A DNA stretch of 64,000 bases from Protopterus annectens (taxonomy: Eukaryota > Chordata > Ceratodontiformes > Protopteridae): NCBI RefSeq assembly GCF_019279795.1, contig NC_056731.1, positions 865,027,571-865,091,570 on the forward strand. The letters run 5' to 3'. The position numbers and the translations under genes are program-made. Of this stretch, positions 37,170 to 49,109 are shown piece after piece (positions within the stretch are counted from its first letter, which is position 1; each line of letters begins with the position of its first letter). The notes under the pieces were generated by a model that saw only the letters and a list, made by a program, of their open reading frames with translations, was not told the origin of the DNA and did no database searches.

Positions 37170-38211
37170 AATCCATTTTGTTCACCCTCAGTAAAGCCCG
37201 GGCTCACTCCTCTCCCCTACCCTACTCCCAAATCCCACACACCCCCCTCTTACTCTACATTTATACTTCCATAGCACCACCCACACATTCCTCTAACCAT
37301 TACAATCAGTTCCCTCCAGTAGGAAAACAATATACAATTACTCCCAATAGTAACACCCACGCAATACTCTTTCATAAACTGTCTAAATCCTTGCCTCCTG
37401 TAACTATCAAATTATATCTCTACAACCAATCCACTACCCTTTAAACATTTTTATCCTAATTTACAAGAAAGATAAAACCCAAGTTAAATAAGATGCCCCT
37501 ATACCAGATTATTTTACTATTTCTCCTCACTCCATAGCCTTTATCATCAATTATCAAATCCACCTCCTTCAAATACTCAGGACTTCAACCAGTCCTCACA
37601 AAGAATATCAACATATACACAGTCTGTCTTTCTCCATAAAACTCTTATCTCTATAAACAAACCACACCCGATTGATTTTTCTATAAATATCATAAAACTA
37701 AGCATCCAAATTTACAACCAAATATCAAACTAATACCAAAGTATAACTGGCCACACTCTTCCCCCTTTAAAATACCAATTCAAAAAATTAGCAAAGATAT
37801 TCACCCCAATCCTGATCCCACTGTTCATAAAACCATTACTTCCAACCCCAAACTAAACCAGTCACCTAATACATCTCAACAAAAAACAGAATCCAATCTC
37901 ACCTTACTAAATATGAACCTAAGAAGTATGTGAAATAAAATCCATGACATATATGTATATCTTGCTACATATACTCCTGATGTAGTCGTAGCTACTGAAA
38001 ACTAGTTAAAAAAAGAAATAAAGGATAATGAGATCACCCCCCCCCCCGGATACAATATACTCTGGCATGACAGACAAAACAAGCGTGCAGGTGGTGCAGC
38101 AATCATCTTTAAAAATCTCCTAACCATTACCTTACTTCCACAGGAAATACCCACATTTAACAATGCTGCACTACTAATAACACTCCTAAAAATCAACAAT
38201 AGGAAAACTAT
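37170..38211 (+). mobile_element. L2-clade LINE, 5' part (interrupted)
   Basis: The 5' half of an L2 whose 3' half resumes at 62,614. A C-rich leader (about 37,180-37,900) may be 5' UTR or an eroded ORF1. ORF2 endonuclease begins near 37,905: YTPDVVVATEN, then GYNILWHDRQNKRAGGAAII and a LLKINNRKT block at the breakpoint. Two stops are visible near 37,930 and 38,005. The reading frame meets the right half exactly if one TAT is counted once. Confidence 0.85.
38209..38211. other. Left target-site duplication TAT
   Basis: TAT precedes the GGGCAGG terminus; the same TAT follows the other terminus at 62,614-62,616. PIF/Harbinger elements make 3-bp duplications, usually TWA, so the length fits but the third base does not follow the usual preference. 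Confidence 0.75.
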
Positions 38212-38226
38212 GGGCAGGATTCACGA
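38212..38226 (+). repeat. Left terminal inverted repeat
   Basis: GGGCAGGATTCACGA, matching the right end with one A/G difference. Next to it, CGATGGCT (38,224-38,231) pairs with AGCCATCG (38,267-38,274), so the tip can form a stem-loop. Confidence 0.85.
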
Positions 38227-38448
38227 TGGCTTGCACAGAGTCTAAGAGTCGTGTAAGACTCCATGCAGCCATCGCGATCCAGGAACAGCCCGAAATCCCG
38301 TGTAAGAGACAGCTAAAACGACTCTTACATGGGCAGGGCGTGGATATGCTAATCACCCCACTTGCAGCCGAAAGGCATGCAAATGAGGTAGATTAGTGAT
38401 CCACGAAGCTGAAACCAGCCCGTGTAAGAGTCGTGTTAGGTGCAGAAA

Positions 38449-38710
38449 TGTACTCAGTTGACAACTGAGTACATTACTGCAAATAACACAACGGTGCCAT
38501 GACAGCTCCAAATAAAGTGTGCAAATGTTGCAGTCAGCATGCCAATGGCCAAATATGTGGCCATTGGCATGTTAACCCAATGCAAACATGAAATAAAATA
38601 ATTTTTTTTTTCGGAAATCGGCGAAGTTTAAACGCAGCGCAGCCCCGCGCAAACGGGCTGCACTATATAAAACAGAAAAATAAAGCTTTGAAACCCACAA
38701 ATGTGGGTTT
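38449..38710. repeat. Cluster of three perfect short palindromes
   Basis: TGTACTCAGTTG and its complement flank a single A at 38,449-38,473. CATGCCAATGGCCA (38,538-38,551) and TGGCCATTGGCATG (38,558-38,571) form a perfect 14-bp stem with a 6-base loop. AAACCCACA / TGTGGGTTT form a 9-bp stem at about 38,691-38,710. All lie within 500 bp of the left terminus. Confidence 0.85.
38664..38670 (+). promoter_or_regulatory. TATA-like box in a CpG-rich patch
   Basis: TATATAA follows a CpG-rich stretch (about 38,612-38,660). A transcription start about 30 bp downstream is possible but would lie some 870 bp before the transposase ATG, implying a long leader or an intron. Confidence 0.35.
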
Positions 38711-39441
38711 TATGTAATGCATGGATTTGCAATGCAGGGACTAGTAGACCAAAACAACATGGCCACCTTCTAGTGGTTGCTAAGGGGGGAAGCTGAGTGT
38801 AAGACATGTAACTAAGCATTAGTAGGCAATCCTATGTAAATGAATGGTAGGATAGTGAATCACACTGTCACATAGCAAATGATCACATTCCGTGTAGTGT
38901 AAGAGTTAGATAAGGGGGAGTAACAGAGTAGGAGATAGGTGACATCACAGGGGGGAATGTCAGGAAGAAATCATGCTCATTGGAGCAAAGTGGTATGTGA
39001 AAGATGTCAATCACACAGCATAAAAAGAGGAGTGTCAACAGATAAGCATGGGAAAGTCAAGAAATGGAAGGAGTACACTGTGGGCAACACCAAAGTTTCT
39101 TGCTGTATGTGCATGCATGCGTGTGCACGCTGGGAACCGCGAGTAAGACAGACTGCGCGCGTGTAAGGCAGAGTAAGCATGTAGGAGCCTGTTTAAAAAT
39201 CTGTAAACCTGTTTGCGCTGGTGTGCGCGTGTGTTAACCTGAATAAGCAGATTCTAGTCCGTGTAAGCATGTGTACGTGCGTGGTAGCCACTGTGAGCGT
39301 GTTTTTACTGGTATGCGTGCTGCTCCCCCCTGAGGAAACAAAGAGGAAAAAGGAAGCAGAAGAAATAGTAGGAAACTAGCAGGGAATACTGGTAGAGGAA
39401 GCAGGTGCAAACAATTAGAAGCAGGCAATTACACAGGCGGA

Positions 39442-39448
39442 ATAAAAG
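39442..39448 (+). promoter_or_regulatory. Candidate TATA box of the transposase
   Basis: ATAAAAG about 120 bp before the ATG at 39,568, downstream of a CpG-containing segment (39,090-39,310). Position and context suit a core promoter; there is no experimental support. Confidence 0.4.
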
Positions 39449-39567
39449 CCCAGCCCAGCACTTAAAACACTGCAAACAGCATTGCAGTATGTTTCTCTCA
39501 AGAGACACTGCAAGACAGGAGTAAGCTAGTAGAAGTGAAAACTGAAAAAGCTGCAGTCAGACCAAAC

Positions 39568-40717
39568 ATGCTAGGGGCTGCCATAGCTTTCATAAGGAGA
39601 CATAGGAGACTTGCTGAGGGTGGTGACAATGGAAATGCTGCCAGACAACCCACAGTGAGGAGACGGAGAAGAGTGTACAGGCCCAGGGTCACCTACCAGG
39701 GGTTACATGAGCTGGAGATAGTGGAGCGCTATAGAGTGGACAGAGACCTCCGGCAGCAAATTGTTGAGCTGTGCAGGCCACGCCTCACACACAGAACCAA
39801 CAGAGGGGAACCCATCCCAGTGGAAACCAAGGTATGTGTTGGCCTAAGAATACTAGCAACAGGTACATTCTAGAGACCAACTGGTGATATGATGGGGATA
39901 TCACAGGCATCAGCCTCCAGGGTACTGCACCAGTTCCTGGATGCCATGTCAGCACATGTCGGTGAGCATGTATATTTCCCCAATGCCCGTGAGGTATTGG
40001 CCAGCAATATGCATCTCTTCCAGCAAATAGCAGAATACCCTGAGGTAGTGGGTGCAATAGACTGCATGCATACGCATCAAAGCACCAGCCGGTGAGCGGG
40101 GTAGGGCCTACATTACCTGCAAGGGCTTCCCCTCCATCAACTGCCAGGTCGTGTGTGATGCCCAGGGCATAATAATGAATGTGTGTGCTGGCTGCCCTGG
40201 GAGCTACCATGATTCCCATATCTGGCATTTGACGCAGCTGTACCAGACATTTGCCAATGGGGACATCCCACATGGTCACCTAGTGGGGGATGCAGGTTAT
40301 GCACTGGAGCCGTGGCTGATGACACCCATCAGAAACGCACACACACCTGAACAGGAACGCCATAATGAGGCACACCCACAAACACGTAATGTAATAGAGC
40401 GTGTGTTTGGGCTGCTCAAGTCACGGTTCCAGTGCCTGGACACATCTGGTGGAGCCTTGCAGTACTCACCAACTACATGTACCCAAATTGTCATGGTATG
40501 TGCTATGCTACATAATATGATCCTGCGAAAACAGCTGCAGCAGGACCAGCATAGGGCCAGGACAAACAGCCCCCCACCATTGCCAAGGCCATCACAGGCA
40601 GAGCGTGACTCAGAGGAGGAACAACTTGAGCCTGCCCCAGTAGGTAGAAGAAGGCGTGCCCAGTATGCTCTGGCCTTGGCAAAGAGGCAACGCATAGCAC
40701 ATACACTGGCTCAGTAG
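39568..40717 (+). pseudogene. HARBI1-like DDE transposase, one stop and one frameshift
   Basis: This would be the PIF/Harbinger transposase that cuts and rejoins the terminal repeats. Start taken at ATG 39,568; the frame is open slightly upstream but without ATG. N-terminal part: VYRPRVTYQGLHELEIVERY, LCRPRL, PVETKVCVGLRILATGTF, then an in-frame TAG at 39,871-39,873 where the family normally has Gln. The HTH-like SQASASRVLHQFL block follows. DDE residues: Asp in GAIDC (40,060-40,062), Asp in VGDAGY (40,289-40,291) and Glu in NVIERVFGLLKSRF (40,397-40,399). A frameshift at about 40,072-40,078 separates the first Asp from IKAPAGERGRAYITCKGF. The C-terminus is basic (GRRRRAQ, AKRQR), a likely nuclear signal. 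About 380 residues, normal for the family. All catalytic residues are kept, so the copy died recently or the lesions are the only ones. Confidence 0.92.
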
Positions 40718-40899
40718 GAACCCTGGGAATGATACCCCTCTCTGACTCACTCATATAGTAACAGGGATGACTAACATGACACAACCTGCTCTCAAACATG
40801 TACAGGGAGTGTAGTATGTGCATCTGACAGAGGCAGCCCTGCAGCACCACCTGAGGCATGATTGCCATGTGTTAAGCAATGTAACACCATCTAGTATAT

Positions 40900-42402
40900 G
40901 CAACCATGAAGACCCAACCTAACATCTCACCCTCACCAAGCATGATGCCACACTATGAAGACAACAAGATCAAGTACAATAATTGGCTGAGGTATTGATG
41001 TTAGCAAGGGGGAACACATGGCTGACAGCCTGGGCTGACATGTCGAGCAAGACATGATGCCCCACCTGCTAGGGATGGCACGCAACCAGCACACCTGGCT
41101 GTGTAGATACTGGCAAAGGCTGTTGTCACCCCCACTGTGCCTGGAATAGGTAAGTCTGGAAACACAAACCCACCACCATAGGTAGCACAAGGGATAATAA
41201 CCTGGACATAATGCTACCCAATGGCAGAAGTCTAACCTGCAAGGTGCATGCAGACCAAACACACCACAGCATGGAGAATGATAATATGTGTTCTGTAACA
41301 GAAACCTGGGCATGGCCCAGAAGAGCACCCTAATACTACCAGGTTATGCCTCATACCATGCTCTACAGCTCCAAAACATGGAACACACGACAATAGGAGT
41401 TTGGCTACCAGTAATTATCAAGAATAACCACACCCCCTGGTTGGTACCACAGCAAGAAGCAGCATGGACTATCCACGGGCAAGTAACACTGTCTCAAACT
41501 GTGTACCTGTTTGAAGCCTGCTACAGACCACACACACAAACCCAGGTACCCCAGCCAACCTTCCTGAAGACACTTCAGAGTATGAATGTCTCAGCAAATA
41601 CCAAACAAGACACACACAAAGTATGACATAGGTGGCAATCCATTATGTATGGAAGAAGTAATCATGTACCTAGGGACACAAGTGGATGGTAACCTGTCAT
41701 GTGACACTCACATTGCCAAGGTGGCCAGGAAGACCTGATATATTGCCCACCTTAATATGAAAGGATGCACATGTAGAGCTACAGAGGTCACTGTGCCCCC
41801 ATACTCTTCCCTTATCAGGCCCATACATGACAACAATGCCCCAGTTCGGATGTACCTTACCTTACACATGCAGCAGTCAGAAAGACCCCAAATGTACCCC
41901 ACCAACAGGATAAAGGGTCCAAACATTGGACATCTGCAGCCTGGCTGAAGAAACCACAGCCCGATTCAGAAGCATACTGCACAGTCAGAGGTGATGTATG
42001 CCTGATGTACAAGGCCATGTCCAATCCAGAATGAGTGGACATGCTCCACTGCAGAAACCCCAAATCCAGCAGACACACCACAGTGAGATATCTGAACCTC
42101 CACACATAGATTAATAGGATGTGCTGGAGGGACAGATCCATAACCCAGAGGCTCCTGACACTCTGGAACAGAATCCCAGTCCATGATAGGCTGAGCTCCA
42201 CACACAAACTCAACAAGAGAAATCCGGTGAAGTGCATGGAAGATAGTAGGTGTACACTGGGGGCCATCCCTGTGTCACATCTAGGAAAGTAAACCCTACG
42301 TGGGCATAATATGCACATTGCAAGGGGTGTTGAGACCCACACACAGTCTGTCCGTGCTCAAACAAGGCCAGGGCAGATAGCCTAGTATGAACCTATGAAC
42401 CT
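40900..42402 (+). mobile_element. CR1 fragment 1 inside Harbinger, internally deleted
   Basis: Runs from the end of ORF1 esterase (GATGCCACACTATGAAGACA aligns to copy A) through the ORF2 endonuclease (an ETWAWPRRAP-like block near 41,310; LPGYASYHAL near 41,337), then jumps at about 41,630 to the RT C-terminus. It ends in two ATGAACCT octamers at 42,387-42,402, the CR1 tail. Strongly diverged from copy A, many stops. Confidence 0.78.
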
Positions 42403-42431
42403 ATGCTGATACAAATTGTGCAGGACACAAA

Positions 42432-42482
42432 GGATTATCACAGAGCTGTCCTACCTGATGGTAGGAACCATGGTGATAATCC
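42432..42482. repeat. Stem-loop at a CR1/CR1 junction
   Basis: GGATTATCAC (42,432-42,441) pairs perfectly with GTGATAATCC (42,473-42,482); inside, CCTACC pairs with GGTAGG around TGAT. It lies between the tail of CR1 fragment 1 and the start of fragment 2. Confidence 0.7.
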
Positions 42483-42483
42483 A

Positions 42484-44185
42484 CAGATATGCTCTACAGC
42501 ACTCTAATATCACAAACAATACACTAAACCCACACACATTGCCAACAGCCTACCAAACAGATTCCTTCCAACCTCCTCACCAGCACCTAACTGCCAAATA
42601 TCTATCCCAGGAGAGTGCTGGCCCCCTGACACTGTAGATGCTGAGATAACAGCCAGCATCCACAAAGCACAGCACACAGCATCAATGGTACCAGATGGTG
42701 TCCTGGGTTGTGTCCAACAAGTACTGTAAGAAGAATGGAACAGCAAATAGCATTACTGCGCACTATCAGTCCTACCACAGGATATGTACCCAAAGAGCAG
42801 TGTACAGCAACAGTGGTCCCACACCACAAAGGGGGTGCCTGAATGGATACTGCAAACTATCACCCCTCAACCCCGACTATCTAGGTTGGCAAAGTAATGG
42901 AGAGGATGATCATGGATCCCATGAATAACGAGATTGGGTACCTACAGACATTGGACCCTACCCAGTGTGGCTGTCATAGGACAGATCCTGCCCCTTACAC
43001 ATGTCTGACTCATGTGAAACATGCACCAAGCCCATTGATGTGGGGAATATTGATCACACAGCCTATCTGGACCTTGCTAAACCCTTCCATACAATACCCT
43101 AGTTGGCGGTACAGATAAGCTCACCAGCCTAACTATAAACCCCTATGCAAGTAGATGGGTTGCAAACCAGCTCAAGGACAGAACTGACTTGGCAGACATG
43201 CTGTAGCCATGGCAGACTGCAAACCAGGTACAACTGGCATCCCACAAGGCATGGTCCTGGGACATCTCTTGTATGCTATATATGTCACATAGGTACAGGT
43301 CAACATGGACGGACTCTGTCTGAACAGGTTGGCAGAGGACTACAAACTGGCCACCATATTGGACCCTCCAGCTGACACAAGCAACCTACAAAAGGCACAC
43401 ATAGAAACACACAAGTGGTGCCATAGCCATATCAACAAGCCAAATGCAGAATAGCGTATAGTCAACCCCTGTGGAAACACAGTACATGGCCAGAAATTAC
43501 CACATAGGTGTTAACCCAGTAAGTACATCAGGAGCAATAAGAGACCTGGGGACACAAGGTGATAAATATCCTGCATGTGACAACCATGTGTCTGTAGTGG
43601 TTACAGAAACATACCATATAACCACCTAATCATGAAGGTAAGCACAGCTTGGTTAGGGTAGGTCAATGTGCCTCTCCAGTCATCCATCAGCAGCCTCGCA
43701 ATTGTGTACAATGGCCCTTCAGGGATGTACCATAGCAGACACCTGCAGCAACTGGAAAGACCACACAAATACCCCACCAGGAGGATCGCAGAGCTGTAAC
43801 AGGTGCCATGTGTCACCTGAGTAAAGAAACTGCAGCTCCACACAGTGCCATACTGCCTGGCTGGAGGTGAACTGTGCCTGATGTATAGAGCCATGACCAA
43901 CCTGGTATCAATGGACATTTGGCACCATGTAAACACTGAATGCTGGTGACCTATGCAGCTGACAGGCCTGAACCCCAGCACAGACATAAACAGGACATGC
44001 TGTACCGATTGGTCCATAACCCAGAAGCTCACTCCACCCACGACTAAACTCCCACTACAGGATATCCAGGGAGTCCCTCAGTGACTGTCATCCAGAGGAA
44101 TCATGATGACTGGATGGGAGATGGTAGGTGTACCCTGGATATCACCTGTATGTCACGGGTAGACAGAGGCACAGCACACTAACCG
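42484..44185 (+). mobile_element. CR1 fragment 2 inside Harbinger (RT region to 3' end)
   Basis: Starts within the pre-RT linker (aligns with 28.8 kb of copy A), passes VPDGVLGCVQQ-like and TLDPTQCGC blocks, then TLLNPSIQYP-like RT remnants, and reaches the 3' region near 44,185. Numerous stops and indels; much CG to TG/CA change. It begins just after CR1 fragment 1 in the same orientation. Confidence 0.75.
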
Positions 44186-45239
44186 TGACATATGTCATGG
44201 CAAACCCCAGTAAATGTGTGTTGAAGGACAAACACTCTCTGACTAGCATTACAAATGGACTAGGGCACATGGCCATTGTTTGTCACTGTCCAGACAAGTT
44301 GTGGAATACATTAACAATGTCAGACAATCATGTCCTATGCTGTCCATATCTGAACAAAATGCAACATGGTCGTATCTGCACAACTGGCCCTCAACCAGTC
44401 TGGTGTGCTCACTATAAATATTACAAGCAGTGATAGGACTGAAACCGATTATACTGTCCACCACAGTGAAAGTTCTGCACCAGTACACTATACGACAATA
44501 CAACTGTTTGGTCAGCAGGACAGGATGATGACAACTGTATGCAAACTATCCCATGGTGACCCTGCAGGCACAGCATAATGCCTGTTAGGTTCAGACACAA
44601 AGCAGTTGGGCAGTAAGAACACAACGTGATGTCCAACACTCAACTGTACATGTGATATATAGATGGCATCCACACATAAACAGAAATGTGGTGGTCCATA
44701 AATCCCAACATAAGGAAAGGTCACACTGGGCATGCTTGCACACTTAGATAAATGAGACGTGGCAGTCAAGAAGCCATACAAACTGCAAACTGGGCATGCT
44801 CACACACTTAGGCCATGTCACAGTTCAGCAGTTGCACACACATATCTGGCATTTCTATGTGTTAACACAGGAACCTCCCACAATACAGACATCTGCCCAG
44901 TGAACACAGTGAAGTTACAACAGAGACATAAGTAAAGTACTGGATCCCACTCATATGCAAACATCTCCCACAGTACACACATTGTTTATAGAGATAGGGA
45001 AGGCTATGGCAATAAAGACCCACAAACAGTATATGAGCAACAGATACCTGCATCTGACAGGTAAACATATGGCCATAGAGTGCAATACTTGACTGTTGTC
45101 CCTAGGGAATACAGAAGGCTATCCACAGTGTATTTGGCATGTGCCTCCACAGTACAGTAGGCCACTGTGCCTGTGCAAAGTTGATGCATAGATATGCTCT
45201 CCCCTGTACTGATGTATAGTCACAGATGTACATACCTCT
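44186..45239. other. Harbinger interior without recognised feature
   Basis: CA/TG-rich, low in CpG. No coding region supported. Two short echoes (AACTGGGCATGCTC-like) occur near 44,725 and 44,790. Confidence 0.45.
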
Positions 45240-46575
45240 TCATCCATAATGATGTCAGCACACTATACATATGTCAGGAGCAAAAATTATACCCAGTAAA
45301 GTGAATAGCATGCTCCACTACTGCATCTCTAACAAGTGTCATAACATAGTTAGGTAGGGGTTTGAATTCTGCAAGTGTTCAGTGTATGTGGGGTAGTAGT
45401 GTGTGCAATTCCATGTGTATGAGAAATGTCCCTTTTGGCAACTATTACTACACAACACATGCTGCATATTCCACTGTCTAAACACTGATGATGTCAGCAC
45501 CCTATAAGTACAGCAGGAGAAAACAATCACCCCAATAATGCAAATAGCACGCTCTGCTAATGCGTTTCTCACAAGTGTCATAACATAGTTAGGTAGGGGT
45601 TTGAATCCTGCAAGTGCCCAATGTGTGTGGGGGAGTAGTGTGTGTAATTCAATGTGTATGAGAAATGTCCCTTTTGGCAACTATTATTACACAACACATG
45701 CTGCATATTCCACTGTCTAAACACTGATGATGTCAGCACCCTATAAATACAGCAGGAGAAAGCAATCCTTCCTGTAATGCAAATAGCACACTCTGCTAAT
45801 GCGTCTCTCACAAATGTCATAACATAGTTAGGTAGGGGGATTAAATCCTGCAAGTGCCCAGTGTGTATGGGGGAATAGTGTGTGCAATTCCATGTGTATG
45901 AGAAATGTCCCTTTTGGCAACTATTACTACACAACACATGCTGCATATTCCACTGTCTAAACACTGATGATGTCAGCACCCTATAAGTACAGCAGGAGAA
46001 AGCAATCCCCCCTGTAATGCAAATAACCCGCTCTGCTAATGTGTCTCTCACAAGTGTCATAACATAGCTAGGTAGGGGTTTGAATCCTGCAAGTGCCCAG
46101 TGTGTGTGTGAATGTGTGTGGGGGAGTAGTGTGTGCAATTCCATGTGCATGAGAAATGTCCCTTTTGGCAACTATTACTACACAACACATGCTGCATATT
46201 CCACTGTCTAAACACTGATGATGTCAGCACCCTATAAGTACAGCAGGAGAAAGTAATCCCCCCAGTAATGCAAATAGCGCACTCCGCTAATGCGTCTCTC
46301 ACAAGTGTCATAACATTGTTAGGTAGGGGTTTGAATCCTACAAGTGCCCAGTGTGCATGTGAATGTGTGTGGGGGAGTAGTGTGTGCAATTCCATGTGTA
46401 TGAGAAATGTCACATTTGGCAACTATTACTACACAACACATGCTGCATATCCCACTGTCTAAACACTGATGATGTCAGCACCCTATAAGTACAGCAGGAG
46501 AAAGCAATCCTCCCAGTAATGCAAATAACACACTCTGCTACTGCGACCCTCACAAGTGATCTAACATAGTGAGGC
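45240..46575. repeat. Approximately 240-bp tandem array with tRNA-like promoter boxes
   Basis: Five full units and two partial ones. The anchor ACAAGTGTCATAACATAG starts at 45,332, 45,571, 45,810, 46,050, 46,301 and 46,551, giving periods of 239, 239, 240, 251 and 250. Each unit has a box A-like TAGCACGCTCTGCTAATGCG and a box B-like GGGTTTGAATCCTGC about 50 bp apart on the plus strand, as in a tRNA gene. The longer units contain an extra TGTGAATGTGTG stretch. Long minus-strand reading frames here exist because the period is a multiple of three. Confidence 0.88.
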
Positions 46576-46849
46576 AGGGGTTTGTATCCTACAAATGCCA
46601 TGTGTATTTTTGTCACACAGTTTGTCCATGTGTGTGGGGTGTTGCTCCCAATATTGCACGACATACATTATATCAGTAATGTCAATGTACACATGATGTA
46701 TGTGTGTGCCACCTACACATATGTACCTGTGAACTGCAAGAGTTCCCATGTCCGAAGCCTGTCTCATGTGAATACATGGAATATGCATCAGACAACTGTA
46801 TGACTGTGGTGTTCTGTGCAGGGGCTGCATGTGGTATGTGACTATACAG

Positions 46850-48475
46850 TGTGGGTTGTAGATGGTGTCATCCCACCAGCGAGGGATACATGATTGGTCT
46901 GGAGCATATAGTCCACATGTTGGTGATGAACAGGTGCAGCATGTTGTCACCACTTGTGGGAGTGGTAACAGGTTGTTCCATAGCAATGCAGGGAATGAAT
47001 GATAAGAACCCTTCAGATAGGGTCTTGCAGCTAAAATAATGCTCACACTGTATGTTTGGGTAGTCGCAGTACAACCATATAATGGTGTGTGTAGAGACCG
47101 TCATATTCCCAGTGTTGTCAGGAAGGCCAAGTGGGTTTCCTGGGTATGGGAGTGTGGTGTGTGACAGGCTATGAACCTGAAGGCAGTTTAACCCACTGTG
47201 TGTTACACATGGAGAGGCTCTGATGCTTTGTGCAGTGCCACCAACCTGGGGGTGTGTGTATCTGAAGTGCCTTTGGATACATCCCCCCTGTTCTGGTTTG
47301 GTGCATGTGTAGGGGATGACAAGCATGGTGTCAGGAATGACATGGCACTGATGGTGTGCACCTGGGAGCCTTGTACCAGGAGTCTGTTACTGCACGGATA
47401 TTGCTCTACCCCATGCTAAGGACAGTTTCCACTGCATGCATCTTGAGGTTTACACTGCTGCTGTTGAGTAGCATTGCTATTAGTGTCCTATCCCGTGCGA
47501 TGCCTGTGTAGGTGGCTATGTAATGTCAGCCTTGCATACAAAGGCACTATGTGTGTAGCAACAGCCTCTGCCAATATACAATGGCCCATGGGTGACAGGT
47601 GCAAGCTATCCCAAGCAAAGCAATGTGGCTTGTCCAGCATGTAATCCCACACTGACAGGCATTGGATCCCCTTTGAATGTCACTGAAAGATATGTTAATT
47701 GCAGAAACTGATGATCCTGTCTACATATTGTGGCAGCATTCTTGGTGAGGGTGAGATGCTACTCAAGGCCAGGGTCATACCAGCCTGTGCCACTAGCTCA
47801 GAGAGCCCCTCTATGTCCCCTAACATGTAGTCCAGGGAGGTGCGTCAGAGGTCATACACACTGGCACAGACAATGACTGAGTCATACTTCTACATGCCTT
47901 GGAGTGACCGGTATGCTTGTGTTATGTGGTGGATCATAGTGCCCGATGGGCAGCTCAGCATGATCGTCACCTTGTTCAGCCTGGGAGCAGGACCTCAGTG
48001 TACGTGATGATAGAGGTACCTCATACAACTGTAGCAGGTGTGTTGTCAAGCCGTATGGCCTGTGACTGTTTGGCACACAGGCTTTGTGAGCTATGTGTTG
48101 CATGTGCTCAGCTCTGGCTTAACGTTTGCTTGTGTGTCTGCTTTGCAGGTGTCAGCTGCTCAGGCAGGATGCTATTCTGAGAGCCCAATAATGTACCTGT
48201 GTGTTTCTGTGTTTGGATTGCGGTTGTGGCAGGTCTATGGGAGACTGGTACTGTATTCACTGTAGTATCCCACTCCACCTGACAGGGAATGCCAGTGCTG
48301 TGTTAACAGAGCTTAGCCCCCAGTTTGGCTATGTGGTTGCATCTCTCACATGTGTTGTACGTGTATGGGAAGGGGAGAGGGTTGTCTGTGTACATGAGGC
48401 AGCTGTAACATTGCCACATGACTCACAGATTCACCAAATGGACCTGAGAGTACATTGACAGATGACCTTTGCACA
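46850..48475 (-). mobile_element. CR1 fragment 3 inside Harbinger (ORF1 and ORF2 start)
   Basis: Minus-strand CR1 from ORF1 start (about 48,475; CxxC region near 48,390-48,320) through esterase (VIVCASVYDL-like near 47,870) to the middle of the endonuclease (NMLHLFITNM, corresponding to NILDLVITNM, near 46,920). It stops at about 46,850, so the RT half is absent. Opposite orientation to fragments 1 and 2. Heavily decayed. Confidence 0.75.
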
Positions 48476-49105
48476 TGCTACCATAGCATTGTGACTCCCA
48501 TACTAAGTAACGACACATAGGGCTAATGGGGAACAAGGTACTCAAGGTGACTATGTGAGGGTGTAGTGCTCCTGATTTGTTAGTGCTGGCATATGTGAAT
48601 GCTGTCTTGAGCAAATGTGAGGTAAGTCATATGCAATGTGTTACAGGCAAGCTACATGCAAACAGGACAAACAGTGACGTTCTGTCAAGTGACACATGGA
48701 CATCAGTACAGTAAGCAATACAGATGTCACTAGGGATCCACAGAGGCACTGTATATCTGCACTGCAGGTGGAATCAGTGTTTCAGGAACATAACAGGCAA
48801 ACATGCATACAAACAAAGCTACAGTCAGCAGGCCTGTATGTAGACTATGCTACAACAAACAAGGTGTACGACTTCCAGTAGGTAACAGTGCATATATGCA
48901 GGCACTATAAGCCAGTACCCAGACATTCACAGGTCAGATGGGCTGGGCCCAGCCGCACCCCACACAAGTGTACAGACCACTTACCTTCATAATGTTGAAT
49001 AACTGGCCTGATACCCAAGTGCTCATACCTGTAATAATACACATGTCAAATAACAGACACTGAGCCCTCACTCAGCAGTTCCAGACTTAGTATGATGTAT
49101 GCTAC
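48476..49105. other. Harbinger interior without recognised feature
   Basis: No supported coding or repeat family; may include CR1 5' UTR of fragment 3. Confidence 0.4.
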
Positions 49106-49109
49106 CTGT

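Larger units (their letters stand above)
38251..39267 (+). promoter_or_regulatory. Repeated GTGTAAG motifs at the left end
   Basis: GTGTAAG occurs at 38,251, 38,300, 38,422, 38,797, 38,897, 39,161 and 39,261, with one reverse copy (CTCTTACAT) near 38,321. At the right end GTGTAAG recurs at 62,568 and its complement at 62,585, with CTTACA at 62,475. Repeated subterminal motifs in Harbingers can be binding sites for the Myb-like protein or transposase; that role is inferred. Confidence 0.5.

Noticed and set aside
45339-46664. Repeated minus-strand protein beginning MPKGTFL
   Set aside because: The 240-bp period is a multiple of three, so a chance frame repeats; there is no domain and the frame breaks when the period changes to 250.
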